Assembly (NCBI GenBank): GCA_946575275.1
Contig: CAMNZV010000073.1
Span: forward strand, 1 to 7,722
DNA: 7,722 nt
From: an uncultured Clostridium sp.
GTDB lineage: Bacteria; Bacillota; Clostridia; Clostridiales; Clostridiaceae
Reading direction: 5' to 3'
Shown here: piece after piece, positions 1-5,683 of the stretch
Numbering within the stretch: the stretch's first letter is position 1
How the letters are laid out: each line of letters begins with the position of its first letter
Translations under genes and position numbers: made by a program
Notes under the pieces: model-generated
What the model was told of the DNA's origin: nothing
Seen by the model: only the letters and a program-made list of their open reading frames with translations
Databases searched by the model: none

Positions 1-867
1 GGTGAATATTTTGGATTAAGCAGTAATCAAAATAAAAGAAGAACTGCCATTGCAACTGCATCTGCCTTATATGATGTATTAAATGACATTATTGTAGATG
101 CTAGAATCACTAAATATAAAACAAGTGAAAGACATATTGCAAAACAACATATAGAGTCAATAGGAGACAAATTGTGTCCTCAAAAAAGCATTGTCATTTT
201 TGATAGAGGCTATCCCTCATATGATATGTTTGATTACTTGGATTCTAAGGAATTACTATTTTTAATGCGAGTACCAACATCTTTTAAACTTGTACAATCA
301 ATAGATTCCCCTGACTTTATTTTAAAATATAAAGTTAAAGGTGAAATGAAAAAAATAAGAGTAGTGAAGGTTAAATTATCAGATGAGGTAACAGAAACTT
401 TAGTGACTAACATCTATGATGATACTATTACACCTTCAAAATTCAAAGAACTATATTTCTTAAGATGGGGTGTTGAATCTAAATATAAAGAATTAAAATG
501 TAGTCTTAAAATTGAAGAATTTTCAGGTACTAAGCCAATTGCAATAAAGCAAGATTTCTATGCTTCTATCTATTTATCAATGATTGCAGCCCTTATAAAA
601 AAAGATGCTGATGCTGAAATATTAAATGATAACAAGTATAAAGATTTAAACTCAATATATCAATCGAATAGAAATTTTATTTTGGGACAGGTTTTTAAAA
701 GAATTATACCTTTATTAGTTAAATCTAGATTAAGAAATAAACTGTTAGAATTAATACTTGAAAAAGCTATAAAAATACGCTCACAAGTACGTTACAACCG
801 ATCTTGTGAGCGTAAAAACAAACATCCAAGGAAAAAGCACCATCATAATATTAAAACCTGTATCTGA
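1..867 (+). CDS. IS4-family transposase, 5'-truncated by the window edge
   Basis: The frame is open from base 1 with no stop and gives 288 residues to the TGA at 865-867; the N-terminus lies outside the window. The TTG at 172 is not the real start, because recognisable transposase sequence precedes it. All three DDE acidic residues are visible, numbering from the first codon here. The first Asp is D25 in ALYDVLND. The second is D68 in IVIFDRGY. The Glu is E159 in YFLRWGVESKYKELK, which matches the IS4 signature Y-(2)-R-(3)-E-(6)-K exactly. About 90 residues separate D68 from E159, as expected for the beta-strand insertion of IS4/Tn5-type enzymes. The C-terminus is very basic (RKNKHPRKKHHH). 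The enzyme would cut and join the ends of its own insertion sequence. What is visible is intact, but activity cannot be judged without the 5' part and both terminal repeats. Confidence 0.9.
   Translation, partial: GEYFGLSSNQNKRRTAIATASALYDVLNDIIVDARITKYKTSERHIAKQHIESIGDKLCPQKSIVIFDRGYPSYDMFDYLDSKELLFLMRVPTSFKLVQSIDSPDFILKYKVKGEMKKIRVVKVKLSDEVTETLVTNIYDDTITPSKFKELYFLRWGVESKYKELKCSLKIEEFSGTKPIAIKQDFYASIYLSMIAALIKKDADAEILNDNKYKDLNSIYQSNRNFILGQVFKRIIPLLVKSRLRNKLLELILEKAIKIRSQVRYNRSCERKNKHPRKKHHHNIKTCI
776..814 (-). terminator. Hairpin inside the transposase 3' coding end; minus-strand terminator
   Basis: TACGCTCACAAG (776-787) and CTTGTGAGCGTA (803-814) form a perfect 12-bp inverted repeat around a 15-nt loop. 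Read on the minus strand, the stem is followed directly by TTTTTATAG, as in an intrinsic terminator. On the plus strand A residues follow, so it should not stop the transposase mRNA. The inferred role is to block transcription entering the insertion sequence from its 3' side. It lies entirely within coding sequence for the basic C-terminus. Confidence 0.55.
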
Positions 868-993
868 CATTAAATACAAATAAAAACATAGCAAAAATTC
901 ACTTTATTCGGTGGATTTATTTAGTGTACCATTTTTTAAGATAAATTAAAATAGACATCAAAAATATTTCTTTTTAATTTATTTTTATATAAT
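868..993. other. AT-rich 3' flank of the insertion sequence
   Basis: No gene is visible. The stretch is very AT-rich and probably contains the right end of the insertion sequence. That end cannot be placed because the matching left end is outside the window. An 11-bp perfect inverted repeat, ATAAATTAAAA (941-951) and TTTTAATTTAT (972-982), could form a weak A/T-only hairpin. Composition changes sharply near 1000-1003, where more GC-rich sequence begins. Confidence 0.4.
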
Positions 994-1050
994 TTAATAT
1001 GCTAAGTTGACGACATTGTCCGGTCGCTGTGCCGCTAATGTATTATTCAT
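994..1050 (-). pseudogene. Truncated 5' end of an unidentified gene
   Basis: ATG at 1050-1048 is preceded by AAAGGAGGTCGAGG, a strong ribosome site, and opens an 18-codon frame (MNNTLAAQRPDNVVNLAY) ending at TAA 996-994. The last codons fall exactly where the sequence turns AT-rich, so the stop probably comes from DNA joined at the break and not from the original gene. The start overlaps the stop of the upstream remnant as ATGA (1050-1047), a typical operon coupling, which supports both being relics of real genes. Tightly coupled genes of this kind are common in integrative elements, but 18 residues do not identify the product. Confidence 0.4.
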
Positions 1051-1160
1051 ATCAAATCCTCGACCTCCTTTGCATTCACAGTATATTGGAAATCGGGGAA
1101 ATATTGTAGTTTGCGAATCTGCCTGAAATAAAAATGCCCTGACAGAGCTTTTACACTCCA
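1047..1160 (-). pseudogene. C-terminal remnant of an unidentified gene
   Basis: An open frame of 37 codons with no usable ATG ends at TGA 1049-1047. The part beyond the XRE terminator, about 26 residues ending FPDFQYTVNAKEVEDLI, has protein-like composition and overlaps the next start by ATGA. The upstream part of the frame passes through the XRE terminator stem and is unlikely to be genuine coding, so the true remnant probably starts near 1125. The simplest reading is the 3' end of a deleted gene left beside the XRE unit. The product is not recognised. Confidence 0.35.
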
Positions 1161-1167
1161 TCAGGGC
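1129..1167 (-). terminator. Intrinsic terminator of the XRE gene
   Basis: On the minus strand, just past the XRE stop, GCCCTGA (1167-1161) pairs with TCAGGGC (1142-1136). An inner GAG/CTC extends the stem. It is followed by ATTTTTAT. The form and position are classic for a rho-independent terminator. It isolates the regulator from the gene remnants downstream. Confidence 0.85.
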
Positions 1168-1172
1168 TGTAA

Positions 1173-1634
1173 CTATTTTGATTTATTCTTGCGGCTTTTC
1201 CGGACATTATACAAAATATCCTTCAGAACCAACATTGCGTCCAACTCATTAAATTGATATTCCTGCTTCAATTCATCCAGCATAAGATTGATTCTGCGGG
1301 CATAATTCGGGATATTCACTTCCGCCTGATATTTAAGAAGAATCGGGTACTTTTTGCCCCAAGCATTTGTCCAGTCAATTTTTTCTTCTGTTTCCTCACT
1401 TGTCTTGTCGATGGCTTCCTGAATTTCCTTAACATCAATATCAAAGTCAATCAGTTCATCCAAGGACACATTATAAAGCACCGCCATTTTCTTGGATTGG
1501 CGAATATCCGGTATCGTTTCATCGGTTTCCCATTTTGAAACACTCTGTCTGCTTACCCCTAATTTTTCCGCCACATCCTCCTGCGAAAGTCCGCACTTTT
1601 TTCTTGCCTGAAATAAGCTGTTTCCTAAATTCAT
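1173..1634 (-). CDS. XRE-family helix-turn-helix transcriptional regulator
   Basis: 153 residues, apparently a cytoplasmic DNA-binding regulator. Residues 5-62 form a Cro/C1-type HTH. SQEDVAEKLGVSRQSVSKWE (17-36) contains the helix-turn-helix, with the recognition helix at VSRQSVSKWE. The PDIRQSKKMAVLYNVSLDEL segment completes the five-helix fold. Residues 64-153 are charged and probably helical, with no membrane segment and no recognised enzyme domain; they may mediate dimerisation or ligand sensing. The ATG follows GGGAGG with 7-nt spacing, so the start is secure. The gene has its own promoter (1666-1694) and terminator (1129-1167) and is monocistronic. Its target is unknown: it could regulate itself, the hydrolase upstream, or the gene whose remnants lie downstream. 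Codon use is less AT-biased than that of coaX-dusB-greA. Family assignment is firm; biological role is not. Confidence 0.92.
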   Translation of the reverse strand: MNLGNSLFQARKKCGLSQEDVAEKLGVSRQSVSKWETDETIPDIRQSKKMAVLYNVSLDELIDFDIDVKEIQEAIDKTSEETEEKIDWTNAWGKKYPILLKYQAEVNIPNYARRINLMLDELKQEYQFNELDAMLVLKDILYNVRKSRKNKSK

Positions 1635-1665
1635 TGCATTTCCTCCCTTATCGGTTTATGGCTTT

Positions 1666-1694
1666 ATTATAATATTTGATAAGGCTGTTCTCCA
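1666..1694 (-). promoter_or_regulatory. Probable sigma-A promoter of the XRE gene
   Basis: A perfect -10 box TATAAT (1671-1666) lies about 30 nt upstream of the XRE start. A weak -35 box TGGAGA (1694-1689) stands 17 nt further upstream. The -35 matches consensus at four of six positions. Confidence 0.5.
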
Positions 1695-1857
1695 CCAACT
1701 GAAGCAGTCACTTTTGCTAATTTTCTTAACATTGCTCAGAAATGCAAATACCGGATTATTTGCCTGATAAAGATTTCATCAAACTGGGATTTACCTATTA
1801 ACTCTCTTAACTTTCCCCTATTTTAAAGGCTTCCCACCATTGAAAATTCTATATATG

Positions 1858-1974
1858 TATCCTTTTCCCTTGTTTTTGCCCTTATGGGATAATTACAAGG
1901 GAAAAGGATATAACACAAGGGAAAGCGTAAGGGCAAACTCACTTGCTATAAATTTAGCATTTTCAAGGGTTTGC
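1858..1974. repeat. Cluster of nested and interleaved inverted repeats between XRE and hydrolase genes
   Basis: The 384-base gap between the two genes is non-coding and holds an unusual density of dyads. Repeat A is a perfect 15-bp pair, TATCCTTTTCCCTTG (1858-1872) with CAAGGGAAAAGGATA (1896-1910). A further partial copy, CAAGGGAAA, lies at 1916-1924. Repeat B is a perfect 10-bp pair, TTTGCCCTTA (1875-1884) with TAAGGGCAAA (1928-1937), interleaved with A so that the two could form a pseudoknot-like arrangement. Repeat C is an imperfect stem: GCAAAC (1933-1938) with GTTTGC (1969-1974), CTTG/CAAG inside it, and GCTA/TAGC at the tip. C shares bases with B, so B and C would be alternatives. No U-tract follows on either strand. 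Candidates are a structured RNA, a protein-binding region, or the end of a mobile element. The rest of the gap shows nothing clear apart from the XRE promoter. Confidence 0.6.
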
Positions 1975-1994
1975 GGACTTCACGAGGATAAGAT

Positions 1995-2015
1995 ATAACA
2001 GTTAATAAATGTTAT
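1995..2015 (-). terminator. Weak hairpin after the hydrolase stop
   Basis: ATAACA (1995-2000) and TGTTAT (2010-2015) form a 6-bp A/T-rich stem just beyond the hydrolase stop. On the minus strand it is followed by ATCTTATC, not a true U-tract. It could be a weak terminator for the hydrolase transcript; no better candidate was found there. Confidence 0.2.
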
Positions 2016-2018
2016 GAA

Positions 2019-2780
2019 TTAAGTCAAATCAAAACTGGAAGTTATAGAATTGAACACCATCTCACCATAACGCACAGGCTGATTCAACATTAACTCCCCA
2101 TGTCCATAATTTCCGACGCATATTTCTTTCATATTTGGTATTTTTTCTTTTAAGAACTTCATTCCTGCTATCATATATTTTTCTTTTTGTCCATACCAGT
2201 ATTCAACCATGATATTTCTCAAAACTTCAATATTGGTTAACTCGTATGTTAGGCATGAATATTCGCTATTTTTCAATGTTTCCTTTGAAGCAAATTCGCA
2301 CAAATCATTGCCTTTGAAGCAATATCCCATTGCATAGTTCATGGCAACCCTATTTATTAGCCTGTCTTTCCCTTTTATAATCGAGATAAATCCAAAAGCT
2401 ACCATTACAGACATTATTCTGGCACATAGCTTATTCCATGGCTTCATATATCCGCTATCTAAAATTAACTTCTTTACCTTGATATTGTATTTTGTCAATA
2501 ACTCTAACGCTATGAAGCCTCCCATTGACATACCGAGTATTGTATGTATTGAGCCTTCGCAATCTTTTATAACATAATTCGCTATTTTTTCAGCCTGTTC
2601 ATATATTGAAGTAAAAGTAGTGTTCGGTTCATCATATCCGTCAAGACAGGCTATAACAACTCGATAATCTCTTTCTAATTTATAAACAGCTGACAAAAAG
2701 GAATGTTCCCCTGTACATCCCATGCCATGAATCAGCAATATAATTGGTTGTCCCATTTTCCCACTTGCAATAAACTTCAT
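2019..2780 (-). CDS. Alpha/beta-hydrolase fold protein (serine hydrolase)
   Basis: 253 residues, a usual length for a single-domain alpha/beta hydrolase. LLIHGMG (15-21) is the oxyanion-hole strand and loop. GMSMGG (83-88) is the nucleophile elbow, with S85 as catalytic Ser. LILDSG (105-110) matches the conserved strand after the elbow. E200 in WYGQKE is the likely catalytic acid, and H227 in GNYGHGEL the catalytic His. Residues 111-160, between core strands, probably form a helical cap. There is no signal peptide, so it should be cytoplasmic. The substrate cannot be predicted; members include esterases, lipases and C-C hydrolases. The ATG follows GAGGAG with 8-nt spacing. It lies 28 bases after a 27-residue membrane-peptide gene on the same strand and is probably co-transcribed with it. 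Codon use is less AT-biased than in coaX-dusB-greA, consistent with the transferred block. Confidence 0.85.
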   Translation of the reverse strand: MKFIASGKMGQPIILLIHGMGCTGEHSFLSAVYKLERDYRVVIACLDGYDEPNTTFTSIYEQAEKIANYVIKDCEGSIHTILGMSMGGFIALELLTKYNIKVKKLILDSGYMKPWNKLCARIMSVMVAFGFISIIKGKDRLINRVAMNYAMGYCFKGNDLCEFASKETLKNSEYSCLTYELTNIEVLRNIMVEYWYGQKEKYMIAGMKFLKEKIPNMKEICVGNYGHGELMLNQPVRYGEMVFNSITSSFDLT

Positions 2781-2808
2781 CTGCTCATCTCCTCAAATTC
2801 TAACTTGT

Positions 2809-2892
2809 CTATTTCTTTTTCTTATTCGACACTACGGCACAGCCTATTGCAACAACTGCGCATACCATAATTAACCAAAAATTCGGATGCAT
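2809..2892 (-). CDS. Small single-pass membrane peptide, 27 residues
   Basis: A short gene just upstream of the hydrolase. ATG at 2892-2890 follows GCGAGGTGATGAT, a good ribosome site with AGGTG 5 nt from the start, and the frame ends at TAG 2811-2809. The product begins MHPN, has a hydrophobic segment FWLIMVCAVVAIGCAVV (residues 5-21), and ends SNKKKK. This reads as one membrane helix with a positively charged, presumably cytoplasmic, C-terminus. The ribosome site, helix and charge pattern support real coding despite the size. It ends 28 bases before the hydrolase start, so the two probably share a transcript. The function is not recognised. A role as a small membrane regulator or partner of the hydrolase is possible; a toxin-like peptide is a less supported alternative. 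Confidence 0.6.
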   Translation of the reverse strand: MHPNFWLIMVCAVVAIGCAVVSNKKKK

Positions 2893-2923
2893 ATCATCAC
2901 CTCGCTAAATTTGTCTTATCTGT

Positions 2924-2969
2924 CTTTATAATTATAAAAGGCGGGAAATCGTTTCCGACCGCCCGCCTT
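2924..2969 (-). terminator. Strong intrinsic terminator downstream of lysS
   Basis: On the minus strand AAGGCGGG (2969-2962) pairs with CCCGCCTT (2945-2938), with partial further pairing towards the loop. It is followed by TTATAATTATAAAG. The stem is GC-rich and perfect for 8 bp. It stands 138 bases after the lysS stop and should end the greA-lysS transcript. The run after the stem contains TATAAT, which might act as a -10 box for the small peptide and hydrolase, but no convincing -35 box is present. Confidence 0.85.
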
Positions 2970-3012
2970 ATCATCAAAAATATGCGATTTTTTCAGCTCT
3001 GCACAAACTCGG

Positions 3013-3119
3013 ACATCATTTGATGTAAATTTGATGTAAGATGTACTTTTTAGAGCTTTTTTCAAAATGAAGTACATCTCGTTTTACCGGGTAAAACGGT
3101 ACATCATTAGTAGAGCTTT
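3013..3119. repeat. Repeat and palindrome cluster at the lysS 3' end
   Basis: This short region is packed with repeats. A 19-bp palindrome, CGTTTTACCGGGTAAAACG (3080-3098), is flanked by direct repeats GTACATC (3072-3078 and 3099-3105). AGATGTACTT (3039-3048) and AAGTACATCT (3070-3079) are a perfect 10-bp inverted pair. ACATCA/TGATGT forms a dyad at 3013-3026. TAGAGCTTT occurs at 3051-3059 and again, exactly 60 bases on, at 3111-3119 within the last lysS codons. The octamer ACATCATT occurs at 3013 and 3101, and three more times in the lysS linker. The arrangement suggests a small palindromic repeat element or a recombination site. On the lysS transcript it would form two hairpins before the terminator. 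Confidence 0.6.
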
Positions 3120-5065
3120 GCACCTGCCGGGATGTGGTCATCAACCATCAAAAGGTTAAGTCCTTCCTTGCCGTCAACCTCGTGAACAGCGGAGATTAAC
3201 ATACCGCAGGAATCAATACCCATCATCGGTCTTGGAGGCAGGTTTGTGATTGCGATACAAGTCTTGCCAACCAGTTCTTCCGGCTCGTAATACTCGTGAA
3301 TACCGCTTAAAATCACTCTATCTGTGCCTGAACCGTCGTCTAAAACGAATTTTAGGAGCTTCTTGCTCTTTGGAACTGCTTCACATTCTTTAACCTTTAC
3401 TGCTCTGAAATCAGATTTAGAGAAAGTATCGAAATCAACAAAGTCCTCAAATAAAGGTTCTACCTTAACTCCGGTGAAATCAATCTTTTCAGGCTCAGCT
3501 TTTACATCATTTGCAGGTGTTCCAACAGCCTTGGAGCTTACATCATTTTTCTTATTTACATCATTCAAGGTCTTCATTGTTGGGAACAAAATAACATCTC
3601 TAATTGATGCTGCATCAGTTAAAAACATTATCAATCTATCAATTCCTATTCCAAGTCCACCTGTTGGAGGCATTCCTGTTTCTAATGCACTCATGAACTC
3701 TTCATCTATAACATAAGCCTCATCATCACCAAGCTCCCTTGATTCTGCTTGTTGTTCAAATCTTTCTCTTTGAACTATAGGGTCATTTAATTCTGAATAT
3801 GCATTACAAAGCTCTCTTCCAAATACAAAACCTTCAAATCTTTCAGTAAATGCTTCATTTCCTCTTTTCTTCTTAGTTAAAGGTGATATTTCTACTGGAT
3901 AATCCATAACAAATGTTGGTTGAATCATTTTTTCTTCACAGAATTCTTCATATAATCCATTTAATATTTCACCCTTAGTAACAGTGTTTAATGGCTTTGG
4001 AAATTCTAAGTGTTTCTCTTTTGCAATTTCTCTTGCTTCTTCATCGCTATTTATAGCATTAAAATCTACACCTGCATGTTCCTTAACTGCATCTACCATA
4101 GTTATTCTATTCCATGGTGGCTTAAAGTCTATTTCTGTACCTTGATACATTACCTTTGTAGTACCATTTACCTTTTCACATACATAAGCAACCATATTTT
4201 CAGTTATTTCCATCATATCATTGTAGTCAGCATATGCTTCATATAATTCAATACATGTGAATTCTGGATTATGTCTGTTGTCCATTCCTTCATTTCTGAA
4301 GTTTTTACCCATATCATATACCTTTTCAAATCCACCTACTATTAATCTCTTTAAATATAGCTCTGTAGCAATTCTAAGATACATATCCATATCTAAAGTA
4401 TTATGATGAGTAATAAAAGGCCTTGCAGCAGCACCTCCTGCAATTGAAGCTAATATAGGAGTGTCTACTTCTAAAAATCCCTTATTATCTAGGAATTCTC
4501 TAATTCCCTTTATTATTTTACTTCTTTTTATAAAGGTTTCTTTAACCTCTGGATTTGTAATAATGTCAACTTCTCTTTGTCTATATCTTAAATCAGGATC
4601 CTTTAAGCCGTGCCATTTTTCAGGTAATGGTTTTAATGATTTTGAGATTAATTCAAAAGAATGTACTTTAATAGAGATTTCTTCTGTTTTTGTTTTAAAA
4701 ACCTCTCCATTTGCAACTACAATATCCCCTAAATCAAGAGATTTATATTCTTTTAATTTATCCTCACCAACTGCATCTATCTTTATAAATAACTGTATTT
4801 TTCCATCCCTATCATGTATGTCTGAAAATACTACTTTACCTTGACCTCTTTTAGACATTATTCTACCTGCGACAGTTACTTCTTTACCTTCTAATTCTTC
4901 ATAATTAGATTTTACACCTTCAGATGTATGAGTTCTTTCTATCTTATATACATCAAAAGGATCCTTACCTGATTTTTTTAATTCTAAAAGCTTTTCTCTT
5001 CTTAATTGTTCTTGTTCACTATACTTTGTTTCTAAATCCTGAATATTAATTTCTTCAGTTGACAT
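3107..5065 (-). CDS. lysS: Lysyl-tRNA synthetase (class II) with C-terminal tRNA-binding domain
   Basis: Cytoplasmic LysRS, which charges tRNA-Lys with lysine using ATP. Residues 60-145 form the N-terminal anticodon-binding OB fold ([19 protein letters not shown]). Class II motif 1 lies at 188-205. Motif 2 is around [20 protein letters not shown] (256-275), and motif 3 is [12 protein letters not shown] (470-481). A typical bacterial LysRS ends near ILFPTMK (492-498); this one continues for 154 residues. Residues 499-535 are a low-complexity linker containing NDV three times. Residues 538-652 resemble the EMAP II/Trbp111 tRNA-binding OB domain found at the C-terminus of MetRS ([37 protein letters not shown]). 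The ATG follows GGAGG with 7-nt spacing. The gene lies 13 bases after greA and is co-transcribed with it. Codon use changes near the linker, from AT-rich to more GC-rich, suggesting a mosaic gene. The frame is intact. LysRS forms with this tail are, to my recollection, usual in Lachnospiraceae and not in Clostridium. Confidence 0.96.
   Translation of the reverse strand: MSTEEINIQDLETKYSEQEQLRREKLLELKKSGKDPFDVYKIERTHTSEGVKSNYEELEGKEVTVAGRIMSKRGQGKVVFSDIHDRDGKIQLFIKIDAVGEDKLKEYKSLDLGDIVVANGEVFKTKTEEISIKVHSFELISKSLKPLPEKWHGLKDPDLRYRQREVDIITNPEVKETFIKRSKIIKGIREFLDNKGFLEVDTPILASIAGGAAARPFITHHNTLDMDMYLRIATELYLKRLIVGGFEKVYDMGKNFRNEGMDNRHNPEFTCIELYEAYADYNDMMEITENMVAYVCEKVNGTTKVMYQGTEIDFKPPWNRITMVDAVKEHAGVDFNAINSDEEAREIAKEKHLEFPKPLNTVTKGEILNGLYEEFCEEKMIQPTFVMDYPVEISPLTKKKRGNEAFTERFEGFVFGRELCNAYSELNDPIVQRERFEQQAESRELGDDEAYVIDEEFMSALETGMPPTGGLGIGIDRLIMFLTDAASIRDVILFPTMKTLNDVNKKNDVSSKAVGTPANDVKAEPEKIDFTGVKVEPLFEDFVDFDTFSKSDFRAVKVKECEAVPKSKKLLKFVLDDGSGTDRVILSGIHEYYEPEELVGKTCIAITNLPPRPMMGIDSCGMLISAVHEVDGKEGLNLLMVDDHIPAGAKLY
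3502..3565 (-). repeat. In-frame 10-mer repeat in the lysS linker
   Basis: TTACATCATT (plus strand) occurs at 3502-3511, 3538-3547 and 3556-3565. The spacings are 36 and 18 bases, so all copies are in frame and encode Asn-Asp-Val. The octamer ACATCATT recurs just past the lysS stop (3101-3108) and at 3013-3020. This is short repeated sequence around the junction between the catalytic domain and the tail. Confidence 0.6.
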
Positions 5066-5078
5066 TCTTATACCTCCA

Positions 5079-5561
5079 TTATATTCTTCTTATATCTAGT
5101 ATTTCAAATTTGCTAACTCCATCTGGTACTTGTATTTCAACAACATCACCAATACTCTTACCAATTAATCCACTTCCAACTGGTGATTCATTTGATATTT
5201 TATACTCCATAGGATCTGCCTCTGCTGAACCCACTATTGTATATTCAACTTCTTCATCAAAATCATAATCTTTTACCTTTACAACAGATCCAACTGAAAC
5301 TTTATCAGTTTCAATGTCACTTTCATCTACAACAGTTGCATTTTTAAGCATATTTTCTAATTGAAGTATTCTTCCTTCAGTAAATGCTTGTTCATTTTTA
5401 GCTTCGTCATATTCGGAGTTTTCACTTAAATCTCCATACCCTAATGCTACCTTGATTTTTTCTGTAATTTCTTTTCTTTTAACTGTTTTTAGAAATTCTA
5501 ATTCTTCTTCTAATTTCTTTACACCTTCATATGTCATTATATATTTTTTTGTTTCACTCAT
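5079..5561 (-). CDS. greA: Transcription elongation factor GreA
   Basis: 160 residues, the normal GreA length. GreA enters the RNA polymerase secondary channel and stimulates cleavage of backtracked RNA, releasing stalled complexes. Residues 1-75 form the antiparallel coiled coil, with the conserved tip [13 protein letters not shown] (43-55); D44 and E47 are the acidic pair that positions the catalytic metal. Residues 80-160 form the FKBP-like domain that binds polymerase, including [16 protein letters not shown]. The ATG follows AAAGGGGAG with 6-nt spacing. A consensus promoter lies 61-89 nt upstream, and lysS starts 13 bases after the stop, so greA is the first gene of a greA-lysS unit. This pairing is common in Firmicutes. 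Codon use is strongly AT-biased and looks native. No missing key residue was seen. Confidence 0.97.
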   Translation of the reverse strand: MSETKKYIMTYEGVKKLEEELEFLKTVKRKEITEKIKVALGYGDLSENSEYDEAKNEQAFTEGRILQLENMLKNATVVDESDIETDKVSVGSVVKVKDYDFDEEVEYTIVGSAEADPMEYKISNESPVGSGLIGKSIGDVVEIQVPDGVSKFEILDIRRI

Positions 5562-5621
5562 ATTAAACTCCCCTTTAAAAGCCTTGCATTTTATTTTTAA
5601 CTTCCTGAAATCATTTAAATT

Positions 5622-5650
5622 ATTATAAATCAGCCTCTTTAATATGTCAA
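5622..5650 (-). promoter_or_regulatory. Perfect-consensus sigma-A promoter for greA-lysS
   Basis: On the minus strand TTGACA (5650-5645), a 17-nt spacer and TATAAT (5627-5622) match the sigma-A consensus at every position and in spacing. It lies in the 122-base gap after dusB and points to greA. It implies strong, largely constitutive expression of greA and lysS independent of coaX-dusB. The leader is about 55 nt, with no T-box or riboswitch structure visible. Confidence 0.9.
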
Positions 5651-5683
5651 ATTACTAGCTTTTCATAATTAGTATATATACAT

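Noticed and set aside
172..174. TTG at 172 as the transposase start
   Set aside because: The same frame is open to base 1 and carries the first DDE aspartate upstream (ALYDVLND), so the protein begins outside the window.
1254..1538. Plus-strand open frame opposite the XRE gene
   Set aside because: It is antisense to a well-supported HTH gene, has no clear ribosome site, and its translation is low-quality (runs of F, I and L).
3013..3565. Repeated ACATCATT as a CRISPR-like array
   Set aside because: Repeat units are 8-10 bases, spacings are irregular, three copies are in-frame coding, and there are no cas genes.
3324..3716. Plus-strand open frame of 130 codons opposite lysS
   Set aside because: A mirror of lysS coding, rich in Ser and Phe, with no ribosome site and no recognisable domain. 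Frames at 4010-4246, 4461-4844, 5059-5268, 2341-2577 and 6113-6304 were rejected for the same reason.
5562..5683. T-box or lysine riboswitch ahead of greA-lysS
   Set aside because: The leader after the consensus promoter is only about 55 nt, with no specifier stem, T-box sequence or antiterminator.
5641..5683. Terminator after dusB
   Set aside because: Only a weak TACTA/TAGTA pairing is present and no U-tract follows, so read-through into greA cannot be excluded.
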